64,000 nucleotides of DNA from Acidimicrobiaceae bacterium. GTDB lineage: Bacteria > Actinomycetota > Acidimicrobiia > Acidimicrobiales > Aldehydirespiratoraceae. This document shows, in pieces, positions 59,543 through 64,000 of the stretch; positions within the stretch are counted from its first letter, which is position 1, and the number at the start of each line of letters is the position of its first letter. Both the position numbers and the translations under genes were made by a program. The stretch lies in NCBI GenBank assembly GCA_009844405.1, contig VYBO01000046.1:21244-85243 (forward strand). The letters are read 5' to 3'. The notes below the pieces were generated by a model, which was not told the DNA's origin, ran no database searches, and saw only the letters and a list, made by a program, of their open reading frames with translations.

Positions 59543-61006
59543 ATGATTCGCTGGGCACCAGAAAAGGAGGTCGAATTGGACACACCGACTCCGGCCTATT
59601 CGATCACAATCAAGGTGTCGCTGGGAAACCGCCCCGGGACGCTGGGCCGCTTCGCCACTGCCATCGGTGACGCCGGGGGCAACATTGCCGCCATTCCGGG
59701 CTTCGAGGCCAAGGGTCCGGTCATCATGCGCGAGATCGATGTGCTCGCCGAGTCCCCCGACCATGCCCGTGACGTCGTTGCGGCTGTCAGCGACCTCGAC
59801 GGCGTCACCGTGCTCGACTGGTGGGACCGCACGTTCCGCCTCCATGAGGGCGGAAAGATAGAGGTCAACGCCCTTTGTTCGGTTGGCGACGCCCACGACC
59901 TGGCCATGGCGTACACGCCGGGAGTGGCCCGTGTGTGCAAGGCGATCCAGCGGGAGCCGATGCTGCGCCACACCCACACGATCGTCAGGAACATCGTCGC
60001 CATCGTCACCGACGGTACGGCCGTCCTCGGGTTGGGGGACATCGGCCCGGCCGCGGCCCTGCCCGTGATGGAAGGCAAGGCCCTGCTGTTCAAGGAGTTC
60101 GGCGGGGTCGATGCGTTTCCGGTGTGCCTCGACGTGACCACAGCCGACGAGCTGGTCGACACCGTAGTGCGCATGGCTCCTTCTTTCGGTGGGATCAATC
60201 TGGAGGACATAGCCGCGCCGGCTGCCTTCGAGATCGAGGACAGGCTCATCGAGGCGCTTGACATTCCCGTGTTCCACGACGACCAGCACGGAACAGCCAT
60301 CGTGACAACTGCTGCGCTGTGGAATGCTCTCAAGCTTGTCAACAAACAGATCGCCGATGTGTCGGTAGTTGTCTCGGGAACGGGCGCGGCCGGTCTGGCG
60401 GTCGCAAAGATGCTCCACGACGCCGGGGTCGGCGAGATAGTGGGCGTCGATCGTGCCGGTGCGATCCATGCAGGTCGCAGCGATCTGAACGACGCCAAGC
60501 AGTGGTTTGTGCACCACAGCAATCCGGATGGCAGGGCTGGGTCGCTCTCCGAAGTGATTCGCGGGGCCGACGTTTTCGTGGGACTGTCGGCTCCCGGGCT
60601 GCTCAGCGCGGAGGATGTGCGCTCCATGGCGCACGATCCGATCGTCTTCGCCATGGCGAACCCCGATCCAGAGATACGCCCGGAGGAGGTCGACGGCCTG
60701 GCCGCGGTGATGGCCACCGGCAGGTCCGATTTTCCCAACCAGATCAACAACGTCCTGGCCTTCCCCGGCGTGTTCCGGGGGGCTCTGGATGCCGGCGCAA
60801 CCTGCATTACCGAACGGATGAAGGCAGCCGCGGCCCGAGCCATCGCCGAGGTGATCGGCGACGAGGACCTGGACCGCAACTACATCGTGCCGTCGGTCTT
60901 CGATCGGAGGGTCGCTACTCGGGTGGCGGCCAGGGTGGCGGCCTGCGCGGTCGCCGAGGACTGCGTGCGCGCGGTTGCTCCGCCGGTCCCTTCGGACCTG
61001 CTCTGA
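59543..61006 (+). CDS. NAD-dependent malic enzyme with N-terminal ACT-like domain
   Basis: YSITIKVSLGNRPGTLGRFATAIGDAGGNI; AMAYTPGVARVCKAI; VFHDDQHGTAIVTTAAL; VVSGTGAAGLA; DFPNQINNVLAFPGVFRGALD. Confidence 0.94.
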   Translation: MIRWAPEKEVELDTPTPAYSITIKVSLGNRPGTLGRFATAIGDAGGNIAAIPGFEAKGPVIMREIDVLAESPDHARDVVAAVSDLDGVTVLDWWDRTFRLHEGGKIEVNALCSVGDAHDLAMAYTPGVARVCKAIQREPMLRHTHTIVRNIVAIVTDGTAVLGLGDIGPAAALPVMEGKALLFKEFGGVDAFPVCLDVTTADELVDTVVRMAPSFGGINLEDIAAPAAFEIEDRLIEALDIPVFHDDQHGTAIVTTAALWNALKLVNKQIADVSVVVSGTGAAGLAVAKMLHDAGVGEIVGVDRAGAIHAGRSDLNDAKQWFVHHSNPDGRAGSLSEVIRGADVFVGLSAPGLLSAEDVRSMAHDPIVFAMANPDPEIRPEEVDGLAAVMATGRSDFPNQINNVLAFPGVFRGALDAGATCITERMKAAAARAIAEVIGDEDLDRNYIVPSVFDRRVATRVAARVAACAVAEDCVRAVAPPVPSDLL

Positions 61007-61021
61007 GTGCCCGCTCGGCCT

Positions 61022-62875
61022 CTAGCCGCTGAGGCGGCTGACGTCGCGCACGGCGCCCTTGTCGGCGGACGTGGCCATGGCCGCGTAGGCCTGCAGCGCG
61101 GCTGAGACCTGGCGCTCGCGGACCGGGGGCCTCCAGCCTCCCTCGCGCCGGTCCTCGGCGGCTCGGCGGCGCTCCAGTTCGGCGTCGTCCACTCTGAGGT
61201 TGACGGTGCGGTTCGGGATGTCGATGTCGATCATGTCCCCGTCACGGATTAGCGCGATGGCTCCCCCCTCGACCGCTTCCGGCGAGGCGTGGCCGATGGA
61301 CAGGCCCGACGTGCCGCCCGAGAACCGGCCGTCGGTGAACAGCGCGCACGCCTTGCCCAGTCCGCGGGACTTGATGTACGACGTCGGGTAGAGCATCTCC
61401 TGCATGCCGGGGCCGCCGCGGGGACCCTCGTACCGCACGACCACCACGTCGCCGGGCTCTATCCCGTGCTCTTCGTCGAGGATCCCGTCGCACGCCTCGT
61501 CCTGGCTCTCGAACACCCTCGCCGGGCCGGAGAACCTGAAGATCGACTCGTCCACTCCCGCGGTCTTGACGATGCAGCCGTCGCGAGCGATGTTGCCGTA
61601 GAGCACGGCCAGCCCGCCGTCGGCGCTGTAGGGGTCGGCCACCGAGCGGATGCAGCCGTTGTCGCGATCGGTGTCGAGCGTCGGCCACCTGGTCGACTGG
61701 CTGAACGCCTCCTGGGTGGGGATGCCGGCCGGGCCGGCCCGGAAGAACTCGACGACCTCGCTGGACGGACCCCGCATCACGTCCCACACCTCGAGGGCGT
61801 CGGCCAGCGTGGCGGAGTGGACCGTGGACACCGACGTGTCCAGCAGCCCGCCCCGGTCGAGCTCGCCGAGGATGCCCATGATCCCCCCGGCCCGGTGCAC
61901 GTCCTCCACGTGGTACTCGGCGGTGGACGGGGCCACCTTGCAGATGTTGGGCGTGCTGCGGCTGAGCCGGTCGATGTCGGCCATGGTGAAGTCCACCTCG
62001 CCCTCGCGGGCCGCGGCCAGGATGTGCAGCACCGTGTTGGTGGAGCCGCCCATGGCGATGTCGAGGCGCATGGCGTTCTCGAAGGCGGTCTTGGTGGCGA
62101 TCGAGCGGGGCAGCACCGACTCGTCGTCCTTCTCGTAGCAGCGGCGGGCCAGATCGACCACCCGCCGGCCTGCCTCGCAGAACAGCTCCCGGCGGTCGGA
62201 GTGGGTGGCCAGCACCGTGCCGTTGCCGGGCAGCGAGAGCCCGAGCGCCTCGGTGAGGCAGTTCATGGAGTTGGCGGTGAACATGCCCGAGCACGACCCG
62301 CAGGTGGGGCAGGCCGAGCGCTCCATCTCCAGCAGGTCCTCGTCGCTGACCGACGAGTCTCCGGCGGAGATCATCGGGTTGATCAGGTCGAGCTTCACGC
62401 TCACCCCGGCCAGCTTGGTCTTGCCCGCCTCCATGGGCCCGCCCGACACGAACACCGTCGGGACGTTGAGCCGCATGGCCGCTATCAGCATGCCGGGGGT
62501 GATCTTGTCGCAATTGGAGATGCACACCAGCGCGTCGGCGCAGTGGGCGTTCACCATGTACTCGACCGAGTCGGCGATGAGGTCGCGGCTGGGGAGGCTG
62601 TAGAGCATCCCGTCGTGGCCCATGGCGATGCCGTCGTCCACCGCGATGGTGTTGAACTCCTTGGCCACCCCGCCCGCGGCCGCGATCTCGTCGGCCACGA
62701 GCTTGCCGAGGTTGCGCAGGTGGACGTGACCGGGCACGAACTGCGTGAAGGAGTTGGACACCGCCACGATCGGCTTGTCGAAGTCGTCGTCGGTCATGCC
62801 GGTAGCTCGCCACAGGGCGCGGGCGCCGGCCTGGTTCCGGCCCTGCGTGGTGGTGCGGGATCTGAGCTGCGCCAT
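61022..62875 (-). CDS. ilvD: dihydroxy-acid dehydratase
   Basis: [95 protein letters not shown]. Confidence 0.97.
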   Translation of the reverse strand: MAQLRSRTTTQGRNQAGARALWRATGMTDDDFDKPIVAVSNSFTQFVPGHVHLRNLGKLVADEIAAAGGVAKEFNTIAVDDGIAMGHDGMLYSLPSRDLIADSVEYMVNAHCADALVCISNCDKITPGMLIAAMRLNVPTVFVSGGPMEAGKTKLAGVSVKLDLINPMISAGDSSVSDEDLLEMERSACPTCGSCSGMFTANSMNCLTEALGLSLPGNGTVLATHSDRRELFCEAGRRVVDLARRCYEKDDESVLPRSIATKTAFENAMRLDIAMGGSTNTVLHILAAAREGEVDFTMADIDRLSRSTPNICKVAPSTAEYHVEDVHRAGGIMGILGELDRGGLLDTSVSTVHSATLADALEVWDVMRGPSSEVVEFFRAGPAGIPTQEAFSQSTRWPTLDTDRDNGCIRSVADPYSADGGLAVLYGNIARDGCIVKTAGVDESIFRFSGPARVFESQDEACDGILDEEHGIEPGDVVVVRYEGPRGGPGMQEMLYPTSYIKSRGLGKACALFTDGRFSGGTSGLSIGHASPEAVEGGAIALIRDGDMIDIDIPNRTVNLRVDDAELERRRAAEDRREGGWRPPVRERQVSAALQAYAAMATSADKGAVRDVSRLSG

Positions 62876-62941
62876 GGTCTCAGGCTACCGAACTCCGTTG
62901 TGGTGCGCCCGCCTGCGTCTCGCCTGGAGGCCGCTGCTTGT

Positions 62942-64000
62942 TCAGGTCGGTGCTGGGTCGGTCTTGGCTCTTGTGGGGGTGAACTGGGCGGGCAGGTGTT
63001 TGATGCCGTGGATGAAGGCCGACGAGAGCAGTTCGGGCTCGCCGGTGGCCTCGATGTCGCCGATGCGGGTGAACAGTTCCCGGAACATCACCTTGATCTG
63101 CCGCCGGGCGAGGTGGGCGCCGAGGCAGTAGTGCGGTCCGGGCCCGCCGAAGCCGACATGGGGGTTCGGGTCGCGCCGCACGTCGAACTTCAACGGGTCC
63201 TCGAACACCGATTCGTCGCGGTTGGCGCACAGGTAGTTCATCGTCACCATGTCGCCCTCGGAGATCGTTTGGCCCTCGAGGGTGGCGTCGCAGAGCGCGG
63301 TCCGGCGCATGTAGGTGACCGGGCTGGCGATGCGCACGATCTCCTCGACCGCGCCGGCGGCCACGCCCTCGAAGTCGTCGGTCCAGATGCGGCGCTGGTC
63401 GGGGTGGTCGGTGAGGTACACCAGGCCCCAGCTGATCGAGTTGCGGGTGGTCTCGTTGCCGGCCACCACAAGCAGTATGAAGAAGCTGGCCAGCTCGGCC
63501 CGGGTCAGCCGCTCCCCGTCGACCTCCGCATTGACGAGGATGCTGGTCAGGTCCTCGGACTCCACGCCGACCTTGGAGGTGGCCACGTCGTCCATGAGCT
63601 GAGTCAGGGCCTCGCCCGCGGTGAGGATGGCGGTGATCAGGTCGCCGAACTCGGGCACGTACTCCTCGTCGGCCGCGCCCAGGATGATGTTGGACTGGTC
63701 GAACACGAAGTCGTGGTGCGAGGCGGGGATGCCCATCAGGTCGCAGACGATGCGCAGCGGCAGCCGGGCGGCCACATCGGTGACGAAGTCGCACTCGCCC
63801 CGCTCGCAGACCTCGTCCACGATCGTCGAGGCCTGGTCCCGGACCGAGTCCTCGAGCCGGGCCAGCATCCGGGGGGTGAAGCCGGCCGACACGAGCCGCC
63901 GCAGCCGGGCGTGTCGGGGGTCGTCCATGGCGATGATGGAGTTGAAGTACTCGTTGAACTCCGGCGGGAAGTCGTTGATGGTGACTCCCCGGGCCGACGA
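62942..64000 (-). CDS. cytochrome P450, 5'-truncated by the window edge
   Basis: VVAGNETTRNSISWGLVYL (I-helix), ExxR region, FGGPGPHYCLGAHLARRQIKVMFRELF (heme Cys). Reading frame continues upstream to 64000 (EFNEYFNSIIAMDDPRHARLRRLV). Confidence 0.93.
   Translation of the reverse strand, partial: SSARGVTINDFPPEFNEYFNSIIAMDDPRHARLRRLVSAGFTPRMLARLEDSVRDQASTIVDEVCERGECDFVTDVAARLPLRIVCDLMGIPASHHDFVFDQSNIILGAADEEYVPEFGDLITAILTAGEALTQLMDDVATSKVGVESEDLTSILVNAEVDGERLTRAELASFFILLVVAGNETTRNSISWGLVYLTDHPDQRRIWTDDFEGVAAGAVEEIVRIASPVTYMRRTALCDATLEGQTISEGDMVTMNYLCANRDESVFEDPLKFDVRRDPNPHVGFGGPGPHYCLGAHLARRQIKVMFRELFTRIGDIEATGEPELLSSAFIHGIKHLPAQFTPTRAKTDPAPT

Overview
High-GC actinobacterial chromosome segment; gene content and codon bias suggest an Acidimicrobiia-like organism (inference). 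Housekeeping blocks: a heme operon (hemA-C-D-B-L), proC, ilvE, pheA, a PP2C/PknB pair, trpG/pabA, gpmA, dnaK-grpE-dnaJ-hspR-clpB, purA, purB, malic enzyme, ilvD, and four tRNAs (Arg-ACG, Ser-GCT, Ser-TGA, Leu-CAG). Accessory content lies mainly at 10.7-31.7 kb. There a scattered set of genes looks like quaternary/methylated-amine catabolism: betainyl-CoA thioesterase-like, GlnT/GmaS-type glutamine synthetase, MgsABC-like N-methylglutamate synthase subunits, two FAD oxidoreductase-GcvT fusions, a non-pyrrolysine MttB homologue and a ferredoxin. VapBC, Fic, a pair of secreted-protein genes and a putative nucleotidyltransferase toxin-antitoxin pair are inserted among them. A second accessory patch at 46.1-48.9 kb carries a truncated restriction-type gene and a compact three-gene operon headed by a TIGR04255-like protein, which is the best candidate for an undescribed system. 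Non-coding signals of note: a dispersed ~52-bp intergenic repeat in at least six copies, a C12 tract that frameshifts a secreted protein inside its signal peptide, a 7-bp repeat that multiplies the hspR start codon, a 36-bp duplication of the vapC 3' end, and a dyad overlapping a putative fic promoter. All family names come from motif recognition in the translations; no database search was run.
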